A stretch of 64,000 bases of DNA. Source: Cyathus striatus. Lineage: Eukaryota; Basidiomycota; Agaricomycetes; Agaricales; Nidulariaceae. The notes under the pieces were generated by a model. The model saw only the letters and a list, made by a program, of their open reading frames with translations, did not search any database and was not told the DNA's origin. Made by a program: the position numbers and the translations under genes. The stretch is from contig JAOVFP010000007.1 in NCBI GenBank assembly GCA_025738555.1, positions 4,960,001 through 5,024,000 on the forward strand, given 5' to 3'. Shown here in pieces: positions 36,214-48,394 of the stretch (positions are counted from its first letter, which is position 1; the number at the start of each line of letters is the position of its first letter).

Positions 36214-36362
36214 GTTTGCTATAGGAAAATGGAAAGACAAAAGATGTACAATGTACGAAGGCCAGGTGACAAAGTCCATAGTTTAAAGTGCATGTATAAT
36301 ATTTGAATTGAATGCAAAATAAGCAACAGATAAGATAACGAGTTACTTACTAATAAAAGTTA

Positions 36363-36600
36363 TGTGCAATTCATACTTGACCGCACTTGATTCGGCTTGA
36401 TTCTCCTCAATGGACTTTTCACTGGGCTAGTACTCACCCCCAGTGAAAAGTGGATGTATTGGGATCGAGTGGGAATCGAGTGTGAGTGAGCAGAATCGAG
36501 CTGGATCAATAAAATCATAAAAAATCGATTTCCCTTACAATTTGACCATATACTCATTTATGCTCAATTTAAATTGAGTCTGGTCGAGTACATTTGATTT
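36363..36600. repeat. Two abutting CCAGTGAAAAGT ends, opposite orientation
   Basis: ACTTTTCACTGG (36414-36425) is the inverted partner of the end at 28853. Fourteen bases later, CCAGTGAAAAGT (36440-36451) starts a second end in the forward direction, followed by GGGATCGAG and GAATCGAG words as at 28880. No matching right end for the second copy was seen. From 36600 to 37160 there is no supported gene. Confidence 0.6.
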
Positions 36601-37159
36601 TGTATTCGTTAGCTATTTTATTTTAATATTACCTATTTTATGAAGTTCAATATATTATATTAAAATATAATTGAGTACAATTGAGTACAACTTGTAGATA
36701 CACTAAATACCTCCCCCACCTACACCAAGTCCACTCCACCTCCTCCCACCACCACCAATGCGTCTAACATCTCCAGGTGCAGACTCCGGCTCAATGTTCT
36801 CCAAACAAAAGCTGTTATAATACAAATGTTAGTCACTTTAGATAGATTAGCTACTAGAAATACAACATACTTGTCTATGGAAAGAAAGAAATTGGTGGGA
36901 CACCAAAGCTGCAGTGCTGCAGTCTCTAACATTCCTGTAATGAGATGACAATTCAGCACTCTGAATAAACACAATCGTTAGTAACATTAAGGCCATAGTA
37001 TCCAGCTGCATACCTGATGACCTCGCTCCAACACCAAACCCAACCACTAGAGACAAACGAATAACTTCCTCAAGAATTTGAAAATACGTATAGATCTGAC
37101 CTGTTTCCAGTTCAGTAAACATTAATTCAGATTAACTGTTGCAATCTTACTGGTTGTTT

Positions 37160-37965
37160 TGGATGAATAAAGTCCTGGCGATTCAGTAACTGGCAACAAT
37201 ATTTGGTTACTCTTTTTGTGTAGTCTATTTTCGCTCAGTTATTCTTCCCTCATACTTTTCTCTTCTCACATTATCAACAAAATATATTCTTTCGGATGAA
37301 TGAAGTCCTAGTGATTTAGTAACTGGCAACAATATTTGGTTACTCTTTTTGTGTAATCTATTTTCGCTCAGTTATTCTTCCCTCATACTTTTCTCTTCTC
37401 ACATTATCAACAAAATATATTCTTTCGGATGAATGAAGTCCTAGTGATTCACTAACTGGCAACAATATTTGGTTACTCTTTTTGTGTGATCTGTTTTTGC
37501 TTGGTTATTCTTCACTCATACTTCTCTCTTCTCACATTATTGACAAAGTATATTCATTTTGGATGAATGAAGTCCTGGTGATCCAGTAAGTGGCAACAAT
37601 ATTTGGTTACTCTTTTTTTTAAATCTATTTTCACTCAGTTATTCTTCCCTCATACTTTTCTCTTCTCATATTATCAAAAAGTATATTCTTTCCGGATGAA
37701 TGAAGTTCTGGTGATTCAGTAACTGGCGACAATATCTTGTCACTCTTTTTATGCGATCCATTTTCACTTGGTTATTCTTCGCTCGTACTTTTCTCTTCTC
37801 ATGTTATTGATGAAGTGCATTCTTTTGGATGAATGAAGTCCTGGTGATTCAGTAACTGGTGACAATATTTGGTTACTCTTTTTGTGCAATCCATTTTCAC
37901 TCAGTTATTCTTCCATAATATTTTTCTCTTCTCACATTATCAACAAAGTATATTCTATGAAATTT
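37160..37965. repeat. Tandem repeat, about six copies of a 130 bp unit
   Basis: Each unit begins near GGATGAATGAAGTCCTGGTGA, continues with ACTGGCAACAATATTTGGTTA and ends with TTCTCTTCTCACATTATC. No open frame persists. From 37965 to 38880 I see no gene. Confidence 0.9.
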
Positions 37966-38884
37966 TGGACGCATCACCAACTAGTCACTGGGTATTGCTT
38001 TCCAGAGTGAGAGTCTATTACTGTGACAATCTGTTACATGCTTCTTGACAGTTAAGACTGGTAGTGTAATAGGATTTCAGGGCTCTCTAGTATGTTAGTC
38101 TTCAATGGATCAATGGCTTCTTCACATATTAATTGTTTTTGCTACACGCTACAGGTTTTAGTCTGTCTCACTCAAAGGGTTAGGAGACTTAGGTGTATAC
38201 ATTCAGACTCCTAATACTATTATTGTGCCACCAATCTCATACTTCCACGTCATCACCTCCCTCTTTTTCATCCTTGTGCTGTGTCTTCATCTTCTTTTTT
38301 AGTCGAAGTACTTACTTGAATCTCAGTGCCAACTATCATCATCTCGCATTTTGATCGCTTCGGTAACTCTTTGGGTGGAATTCGCTATCAGGGATGTCCA
38401 AGCAGGAGTATGAAGCACAATATAGTGTTGTCTGCTGAGTGTTCCGGTGCAGTATATTATTAAAATATAGATATAGAAAGCTATAGTTCTAACGGAATTG
38501 TATTTAAGAACTGTAAATACATTGTATAATACAGGGAAGTGGTTTTCAGAAAGACATTTCAATGATAGGGAACAGTTACCCAGGAAAGAATTCAAAAATA
38601 TTACCCTTGTGGCGCACTGTCAAGCCAGAAAAAATTAACCTTTTCCCGCCACATTCATAGATCCCCACTCTCCCTGGCATACCAATTCACCTCGACAGTT
38701 ACTTGAACCTTAACACTCCTACCTGAAAATTCTCCCACTTCGATATCCTCCCACTTCGACATCTCTCACTTCAACATCTCTGGCTTTGACATCTCCCAAT
38801 TTAACATTCTCCAACTCAAAACCCTTCCACAGTCCACCTCGATGTTCAACATCCTTTTCCCCTCTGGTTCTTTCATTGTTTACC

Positions 38885-41282
38885 ATGACCAGACAACAAT
38901 GGACAACTACTGCACAATGGAAGTGGCTTTCAAAAAGGATTCCTGCATTTATCGATGCGAAAGAAAAACGACAAACAACGGCATGGTTTTCTGACATATA
39001 TGAAGAATGGGGAATCGAGTGGGGACGACAGCCACCTACCAAGAAGGAGAAGAAGAAATGGGGCGACAAAGCAGAGATTAATAAGTGGAGAGCTATGTGC
39101 AAGGTAAGCATTTACTTCATCATACTAGAAGATGCAACCTACTGACGATTGATTGTTGCAGCGCCTTAGCATTTGGTTCCCGAACCATATTCGCAACTCT
39201 ACTGCAACTACTCGAAGCCTCCTTTACTCGAAGTTGACAAAGTCCGCCGATGTGAAGGTTCTCCAAGATTGGGAGGTATATAAGATCCTGTATGGAGATC
39301 AACTAGAGCCTCTTATTAGCGCTCAATGGAAAGAATACCAATCCTCCCCACCATCAGACACCGAGCCCAGAAAGACCAAACTTCAATTCAAAAATGCGCT
39401 AATCCAACAGTACTATAGCGAGGAGGGGGCATACATCAGAGCAGAGGTTAAAGACTACCAAGATGAGTTGCACGAGGGGAGTTGTGATGACCCTCCTGAG
39501 TCTGGTGGTGGGGAGACTGACAACCTAAAGTATGAAGAGTAAGTCAGATGTACTTGCATATGATGTGTTAAACTCACATGTACTTAGATCAATTAAAATG
39601 CTCAACGCTTCCATTGCTAAGATGGTCACTAAGTTCTCGAAGTTGACTGGCGGCTGGAAATTTACCATTTTTGCTGGAGGACCATGCCCGTTTTGGGGTG
39701 GAAAGTTAGAAACTGTAATGTATATCAACATAAATGGTTTCATATGATTTGAAAGGTCCTTACAGTCTCATTATAGCTTGCACTATGGTACTGATAAGAA
39801 TGAACAAGATTGGAAAACTTGGATGGGAGATAAAACATTTGTAACAGATATTGAAAATAAATTTGACAACTTCCTCTACGACTGCTTTTGTGAGTGTATA
39901 CATATTCAAATCATATATGCATACAATACTAATGAACATACTGAAGCGGAAGAGGAATGCCTTTCACATAGCCTTGCCAATGACCAGCATCGCACAGTTA
40001 GTCTGAGCAGTGAAAATGATTCCAGTAATCAGGATGAAGAGCAGGCCACAGAGGGTGGAGGTGAGCATGGGGGCAATGATGAATGCGAAGAGAATGAAGG
40101 TCCAGACAAAGAGGGCTCTCATGTGGATACAGAACCTCACATGCTACCTGTCGAATATGTCAGAACTTCTGATGGCCGCTGAATCTCCCAGTATGAAGCC
40201 AACCGCGAAGCGAACATAGCTCGAAACGACCTATTTCTTGCTCAGTTGTGCTTGAAGGATCAAAGCACTGATCAGCCACCAAGTCTTGTGAAGCAAAAAC
40301 AGCTCAGAAAACCGAAGACAGTGCATAAGAAATCCGATGATGCTGAGTTCGGTCAGAATACTACTCCCCTTCGCAAATCCAAGCACCTGGAGAGCAGTAG
40401 TGGAAGGTATTTATTTGAATACCTCCCGATTTTGTATCTGTTATCTAATTTTAGTGTGTTGTTCCATCAGTGATATGTCAACCATTTCCAATGACACTGA
40501 TGGTACCATGGCATCTTCTGTTGCGAGCAGTAATGAACAGTTGTATGTTCATTATTTTTGTTTTGTTGCATAGTGTTGATTTAGTTCCCATGTTTCAGGG
40601 GTGGCAGCAATAGTGTGACTTCAGCATCGGTCATCACAGAAGATGATGTTAGGCTGTTACCAGAATATACACACCAGTACATGCGATATCTTCAGAACGT
40701 ATCGTTAGACCCACGCTGGCAAGCTCTGGTGACAGAGTGGAAGAGTTTTGAATTGAGGAAACCAGATATATTAGTATGTTTTTACTATCAGATCATATGG
40801 ATACTTATTCTGAAATATAACAGGCATTTCCCACCTTAAACCGTCCCAGCGAAGTTGGTTGGTGGATTCAATGTCATAGAAGTGTAATAACTGTCCCACC
40901 TATAACAGCTTCGAAGTATGGACAGTCATGGATGAAATGGTGGCTGACCATTCAACCACAGTGGCGTATTTCTGATACTGGGGGTCTCATCAAGTCTTTG
41001 CCCTTGAATACTCACCAGTGGGAGACGTTGTTCCGTGGTGGGCCTTTAGGGTTGTGTTGCATAATTATTTCACTGTCCTGGTGGGTTTCTGCCATTCAGC
41101 AAGTGCCAGATGACTCAATGGGTAAACTTTGGGATGTGGTTGACGATATGACTTGGGTGTTTAGGCAAGTCGACACCACACCTGTGCTTTCAGGCACGAA
41201 GCAAGGTACCAGTAAAGAAACCACTCCAAGGCCAAAGAAAGTGTACATATTATTGTCCATATCTATTATCCTTTGTAGCTGA
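38885..41282 (+). CDS. Spliced unknown protein of an Agaricomycete family, KDZ-element cargo
   Basis: Starts at 38885 (MTRQQWTTTAQWKWLSKRIP). Exons are joined at about 39101/39162 and further downstream. Recognisable parts are an N-terminal Trp-rich block (WFSDIYEEWGIEWGR), then RLSIWFPNHIRN, an acidic middle (QDEEQATEGGGEHG), a segment QYEANREANIARNDLFLAQL, and a C-terminal block GWWIHCHRS...SWMKWWLTIQPQWR...FRGGPLGLCCIIISLSWWVSA. I recall this layout from many mushroom proteins annotated only as hypothetical. TGA at 40180-40182 interrupts GR-ISQYEANRE where relatives have a basic residue. It lies inside the giant element with no sign of its own TIRs, so it may be passenger or accessory gene. 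Confidence 0.5.
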
Positions 41283-42560
41283 TTGTATTATATCAAGTCG
41301 TTGAAAGTAATTGGGTATGATTATGAGAATAACCCGACTACCTTAAAAGGTAATGGGAATTTTAATACTTCTTTTTCTTTATCTAGTCATGATAGATTTA
41401 GTATATTCATTTTAATCTCTGCCTTATTCAAAGTGATACGCATGTAAAAGAAATGCAACGTACCGTAAATTTAAATTCTTTACGTCTCGATTTCGAGACA
41501 CCAGTACCGAGTGCGTCGAGTGAGGAAACAGCGGGGAGGGGCTGAGTTCCCGCGCCGCCTCCCATAATACACCAAGGGATTAAACAAATAAACCTATTAA
41601 AACACATACTCCGCCTCAGTACTGGTTTTAAAATCCTTAAACCAATAAAATAACGTATTACTTTACCTTTCAAAAGAACGACGTTGCATTCTGTACAACG
41701 AGTATCAGACACCCAGAGCAGCCAAAATGACTAATGACAAAGTCAGCACGCGATACAAAGTATGGAGATTGACAGAACACGGACTTACTAAATCCCCAAG
41801 ACCCAGACCCTGAACCACTAAGACATGAGATCAGCAAGCTTGAGTGACGACGACGAGGCGACGAGACAACGAGACAACGAAACAGTGAGACAGAGAGGGA
41901 GAGCGCGAGAAGTGGGGAAAGGAAGAAAGAACGGAACAAGAATGAGTACCCCAACGGTCAGGAGTTCACGTGGGAATGGAAAACCGACCCGTTAGACCGA
42001 TGTAAATGAAATTGATGCGAGCAGCTGCCGCTGCCGCATCGGCTGATTACCCGATTAGGAAGGTAACCGATAGAACGCTCAAACGAGCGCGCGTCGCAGA
42101 AAGGGAGCGCGTTGGGTTATGCGCACGATTGGTTGACCGCCGCCTGGGCGCTGACGACGCATTACCTTACACCTGGGCCGGGGAAATACCGGATCTCAAA
42201 TAGAGTTTTATTACTACGCAATTTGTAAGTAGAGTAGGTAGAAAATGTATATAGTAGACGAAGAGGGAAGAAATAAGGCAGGAACTGCCAGGCATTCTTC
42301 CCTCCCACTGACAGGGTGTGTAAAGACGAGAATCAGATATAGTTACGAGACGTTTTGATACCGAGAAATACGTACCGCGATACTGAATTGAATCTGAACT
42401 TGACTTTGAATACTTTGACGCGTGAACGAGAATAGCCCGAGTTTAAGTTGTTCTAATTTTAACTTGTTCTAAATTTGGATTTAATACAATTGCACCCCTC
42501 GAACTTACTGACTTCGCACCTCGGGATTTAAGTTGGTTTATTATATTTGGGATTTATATT
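41283..42560. other. Gene-free stretch with a CpG-dense block at 41830-42200
   Basis: No supported gene. The segment from about 41830 to 42200 is unusually rich in CpG for this window and contains a small inverted repeat (GTCTCGATTTCGAGAC near 41484). It could be a solo LTR or promoter island; I found no flanking duplication to decide. Confidence 0.35.
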
Positions 42561-42820
42561 CTAAGTATTAACTAAGCTAACTACTCTCGTCGCGTGACTC
42601 AACAAAAGCATCGTATTTTCTACTTTCTACACTTATTTACATCTCTTCTTAAATCAACTTTTCAACTTACCTTGCTATATCTACTACTAATGCTCATATT
42701 CTGTTTTTGCTTTATACATAATATGACTTATCTTACCTCTTTGAAGCTCGTACTGAATATATGTTATTATCTGCGATTACATTAGTTGTACTGAATCTAA
42801 GTGCACAATTAATTTTCAGG

Positions 42821-42862
42821 TCACAAGGGAATTTGTTTAGAAACAAATTCCCTCGTGACTTC
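42821..42862. repeat. Perfect hairpin with AGGGAATTTGTTT arms
   Basis: AGGGAATTTGTTT pairs with AAACAAATTCCCT across a 2-base loop; the flanks GTCAC and GTGAC extend the stem with one mismatch. A similar hairpin follows 110 bases later. Confidence 0.85.
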
Positions 42863-42929
42863 AATTGGAGGTATTTAGTTCAGCACTCTTCCAATTCGTC
42901 GACGTTACTATTAGCGCGTAGTTTGCAGG

Positions 42930-42975
42930 TCGTGAGGGAATTAGTTTTCTGTAACTAATTCCCTCGTCACTTTAG
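42930..42975. repeat. Perfect hairpin with GAGGGAATTAGTT arms
   Basis: GAGGGAATTAGTT pairs with AACTAATTCCCTC around a TTCTG-type loop, flanked by GTCGT and GTCAC. It shares the AGGGAATT core with the hairpin at 42821. Confidence 0.85.
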
Positions 42976-42999
42976 TCATTACTATCCTCAAATCATGTC

Positions 43000-45040
43000 G
43001 GTCAAGACTTTCTATATTTATTTCTCTGCCTGGCACCATCCGGGACACGCGTCGCACCATCCCTACCCCAAACACCCCCACCCCCACCGCATTGTCTAGG
43101 ACATCAGCTTCCTCCAAAGACATCGATGCCACGACACGTGGCAGCAAGCGTTGGTGCTGCTTCAACTCGACATCCATGGTTCATCAACGCATGTGGAACA
43201 AGGTGAGCCCATCCCTCACACAGCCTCATCCTTGCCTGGTTTCTCACACCCCCCACAGCATCACCTCTGCTTCTTCAATGGCTGCCTCATGTTGTTAAGC
43301 CACCCTCCGCAATGCCATCTTGCCAACAATGGCCCCTAATGGCCCCCTCCATCCTTCTCCCCTGCATCTCGGTGAAGATCTGGTGGGAACGGCATCGGAG
43401 CCATGCCATCCACTTATTCCCTGCGTCCCGACGACGTAGGTAGGAACAGTTTCGAGGCCTCATCGCCTAGCCTTGACAACTCTCTCCTCTCCCTCTGCGT
43501 CATAATGAGGACGACATTTCCAGGGGTTTCCAAATCTTTTGGCACAACCTCGTCTCCTACCACCCCACGACCTCGCCTCCAACCAGCCTAACCCCCTCAT
43601 CCCACCTCCCTGCTCGACGTCCCAGTGGCGCAATGTCACCCACCTTCATTAACGGCCCTAGGCCCTCTCCCTGGCCCCAGAACTAGCACCTCCCTTCAAC
43701 CTGCACCACCCCGCCATCTCGTCGTTTTCACGCACCTAGTCCCCACCAACAAAATGACCCTGCCATCTTGCACGATCTTATCACCACCTTCTACCACCAC
43801 GGCTTCACGATAGAGCGATACCCCAAAAGATTGATTGTTTCGTGGCCTTTGGAGTTTGGCAAGGATTATGTGAAGGCTGCCACCAGTGTGGCGGGACACT
43901 TAGGGCTGAACAGAGGGATCCTTGTTTTGTTGATTTTGTTGTACGTTCCTTCCTTCTTTCTTTTTAGTTCAGATACTAATGATACATGAAGGCTTTCCTT
44001 ATAGGATACCTCCTCCTCCAAACAGGCCACCAAATAACCGAGTCTTCTCGGGGTTTAGGTACCGTTGGATTGGAAAAATAAGTGGATGAGGGGTGTTGTT
44101 GTTCATGTTGAGAGTATGTTTCTTTCCTTCTTCCTCCCCTCTATTTCTTGTTCTTCTTTTTCAATATGTGCTGATGATACTATGATATTATAATAGATCA
44201 AGAACACCCCATCTCAGAACAAATTGAATCATACTGTCCACCCAGTATCCATGATTTTGCATGTACAAGGTTACACACCAGTGCCTCTGCACCCAATACA
44301 TATTATATCGGACGCACAATGAGGGATTCGAGGACGGGGGAGTCTTGATCCACACCACCACTTCGCCTCCTACCATTGCCTCACCCTTTTGTACCACTAC
44401 CACCTGGCCATCTCACACCACCACTCATCATGGCGTAGCCGTCTTGCACCTCCTCTTACCCCTCCCCCTTCACGACGGAGACAGTCTCCACTACCATGTC
44501 CATCAAGTGCACAGAGATGCTATGTCTATTGTCCACCGCAGCCTTAACCACCGCCACCATTCCTCTTCCTCCTCTCCTCCTCTCTCCTCCCACACCAGCG
44601 GTATCATCATTTTGACGACTCACCTAGCAGTCATTTCTTCCACCGCTACAACCACCTCACTGCTAATAACTTGTATCATAACCTCCCATCCCACTTCCTT
44701 GTCTCCTACCTTAACCACCCCTTTACCTCAATAACATGAATGCAGTGTCGGTTCCGGTGGACAGAACAGTGTTGACACCAACATCACTCACCTCAAGTTG
44801 CCTCTCGCACTTATCCATCTGCCCACTTCTCTCCCTCCACCACCACACTGTATTGCCCATGATGGCCTACCACCACATTCCACTTCCTGTTTTACAATGA
44901 CACTGGCAGCAGTGCCTCTCACTCTTCCATGACACTACCACCCTGTTACCATGATTCATTGTAGGTAGTTGGTATATGTAGCTTGTATGAATATTTAGAT
45001 AGTACCTTAGTATAGCAATAATATTTGTTATTATATACAC
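43000..45040. other. C-rich gene-free stretch
   Basis: Low-complexity C- and CCAC-rich sequence with short open frames but no domain I recognise. One fragment (RLIVSWPLEFGKDYVKAATS, 43820-43880) reads like protein but has no supported exons around it. Confidence 0.4.
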
Positions 45041-45044
45041 AATT

Positions 45045-46530
45045 TATCATATGAGTACACATAGTAGCATTACAATAATAATAGGAAGCATAGAGTAATG
45101 AGTGTTTATGAGTATAATAGTAGTATTACAATAATAATAGAAAGCATAAATTAATGAGTACTTATGAGTACCATAGTAGCATTACAATAATAACAGGAAG
45201 CATAAAGTAATGAGTGCTTATGAGTACACATAGTAGTATTACAGTAATAATAGAAAGCATAAATTAATGAGTACTTATGAGTACACATAGTAGCATTACA
45301 ATAATAATAGGAAGCAGCATAAATTAATGAGGACTTATGAGTATCATAGTAATATTACAATAATAATAGGAAGCATAGAGTAATGAGTGTTTATGAGTAT
45401 CATAGTAGTATTACAATAATAATAGGAAGTATAAATTAATGAGGACTTATGAGTACCATAGTAGCATTACAATAATAATAGGAAGCAAAAAGTAATGAGT
45501 ACTTATGAGTACACATAGTAGCATTACAATAATAATAGGAAGCATAGAGTAATGAGTGCTTGTGAGTATCATAGTAATATTACAATAATAATAGGAAGTA
45601 TAAATTAATGAGTGCTTGTGAGTATCATAGTAATATTACAATAATAATAGGAAGTATAAATTAATGAGTACTTATGAGTATCATAGTAATATTACAATAA
45701 TAATAGGAAGTATAAATTAATGAGTACTTATGAGTATCATAGTAGCATTACAATAATAATAGGAAGCATAGAGTAATGAGTGTTTATGAGTATCATAGTA
45801 GTATTACAATAATAATAGGAAGTATAAATTAATGAGTACTTATGAGTACCATAGTAGCATTGCAATAGTAATAGGAAGCAATAATAATAGGAAGTATAAT
45901 TAATGAGAACTTATGAGTACACATAGCAGGATTACAATAATAATAGGAAGCATAGAGTAATGAGTGTTTATGAGTATCATAGTAGTATTGCAATAATAAT
46001 AGAAAGCATAAAGTAATGAGTGCTTATGAGTACACATAGTAGTATTACAGTAATAATAGATAGCATAAATTAATGAGTACTTATGAGTACACATAGTAGC
46101 ATTACAATAATAATAGGAAGCAGCATAAATTAATGAGGACTTATGAATATACATAGTAGCATTACAATAATAATAGGAAGCATAAAGTAATGAGGACTTA
46201 TGAGTATGCATAGTAGCATTACAATAATAATAGGAAGCAATAATAATAGGAAGCATAAAGTAATGAGTACTTATGAGTACACATAGTAGCATTACAATAA
46301 TAATAGGAAGCAATAATAATAGGAAGAATAATTAATGAGTGCTTATGAGTACACATAGTAGTATTACAGTAATAATAGAAAGCATAAATTAATGAGTACT
46401 TATGAGTACACATAGTAGCATTACAATAATAATAGGAAGCAGCATAAATTAATGAGGACTTATGAATACACATAGTAGCATTACAATAATAATAGGAAGC
46501 ATAAAGTAATGAGGACTTATGAGTATGCAT
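45045..46530. repeat. Right tandem array of the giant element, inverted
   Basis: About 27 copies of a unit of about 55 bp with ATTACAATAATAATAGGAAG and TAATGAGTACTTATGAGTA, the reverse complement of the array at 22610-23640. Its last part lies beyond the 15.7 kb insertion, at 62274-62450. Confidence 0.95.
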
Positions 46531-48394
46531 AGTAGCATAGGGTCTAACATGGGTGGACCCAGGTCTTACGCGGGTGGCACCCGCAGGTGACTAGCAAATT
46601 CGGGTTGGGTGCATGCATACCTGCGGGTACCTGCACTCACCCGTTCCCTGAACCCTGTTTAGACCCTACAGCCATCGCACCGCGCAACAATCTTTCTCAT
46701 TTTGCTTCTCCTGATCCTAAATCTACACCTATTACACCAATTCTTTTTGAATAGTAAGGAATAGCATGCTGTAAAAATGTTCCATGAATTAGCTATTCAA
46801 AATACTCACACTCCTATGGACTATATGCAAAACAAAATGGGGGGTTTGGAGAATTTAGTGAATTTCAAAAATTCTGTGGCTTGTATCACCGTAAAAAATC
46901 AGGAATAATCACTCTTAAAGTATACAGTTATTGAAGACAAGCAATAATTTATATTTTCTATTACTTTTATTGACCTGTGCGTGTCATATCTTTATAGAAT
47001 TACAGATTGTGTGATATTCACCATCTTGCATGACATCAAAACTTTATTTATAAACTGATCCAGGACTTCGGCACTACTAATTTTGAATGGCTTTGCAATG
47101 AATAATTGACTGTCATGCCATGTATGCTGATCAAAATCCATTCCCATCCACCATTTTGCATATTTGACCAGCTTCCCTGCATCAAGTATATTAAATATTT
47201 TTCAGTAACATTCATAAAGTACTATGCTATCTCCCCATACAGATTTTGTAAAAATTAGAAGAGGGAGAAAAGAGTTATGAAGACATCATGTTTTCTGTCA
47301 CATGTGACGCATGACGGTTGTATACTGTACCTAATTATGTAGTGTGCTCGCTAATTAATTTGAAGTCAATTACTTCATAATTGTATTCCCCATCAAATTT
47401 ATTAATTAAATACCAAAATACCATTCAAAGTTCATTCTAATACATCATACAATGAAACATCTGCATAGGTATAACAAGGGGGCACATGGATCGGAATTTC
47501 CCACTGGGGGTGGGGAGGGTAGGTAGGGCCGAAGGCCCAAAACAAAATTTATGGAACCCTCTATACAGTACTGTACCATTACGACTGAATGTTCATGATT
47601 TTTTAGCATGACACTGAAGTTTAGTTCATTGTTCAGTTCATACCTAGATTTGGTGCATGACATTAGCCAAATTTGTTCAAAGATATAAGGGCATGCTGAA
47701 GTACTGGGACAATGGGACAATGCATTATAAGTAGCCCAAGAAGAACAATGATGTGTTGTCTCATAATAACTTATTTAGAAAGTCTTGATGGTGGTCCAAG
47801 CAATGGAATTAACATTTAAACACCATAGCATTCAGTAAAGTAGCTCCACTGAATTCACATTTGCAATATCTAAGGTGAGATACATTTCTAATGCATATTT
47901 CATCAGGAAAAACCTCAGCAGCTATATTAGCAAATAATCTTGAATTTTAGCTCAGATAAGTAGAAAATAGTTAAAATAAGGACAATAAGGACAATAAGGT
48001 AAAATAGTAAGGCCCCCTCCTTATTTCGAAAAAATAAGTACATTTTAGTACAAATAAGCTGGTATGGGTAGATAGTAGATATAACTTGGTGAAATATAGC
48101 TGCTTATTTCATCGATTCAAGTATGTATAAGGAACAGATATAGCAGAAAAAGATGTAATTAGGTGTAAGTATTGATACATTAATATGGTGTAGAGCGAAA
48201 TAAGGGAGCATTTGTCATAATGTCAGTTGTTGCCTTGCAGTGATATCACTTCATTTACTAATGAGAGTGCAATAGAAAGGGCAATAAACAATTCATTAGT
48301 GGTTTGATAGTAAAATAAGTAGCACTAATCAAGTATGTACACAACTAATTAAGTACGGACAATGCTATATGCAAGAGATTGGTATCATTATTAA

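Noticed and set aside
43400..44734. Coding region in the C-rich stretch
   Set aside because: Short frames, no consistent splice pattern and no recognised motif.
45900..46530. Minus-strand open frames rich in Tyr, Cys and Ser
   Set aside because: Translations of the inverted array of the giant element.
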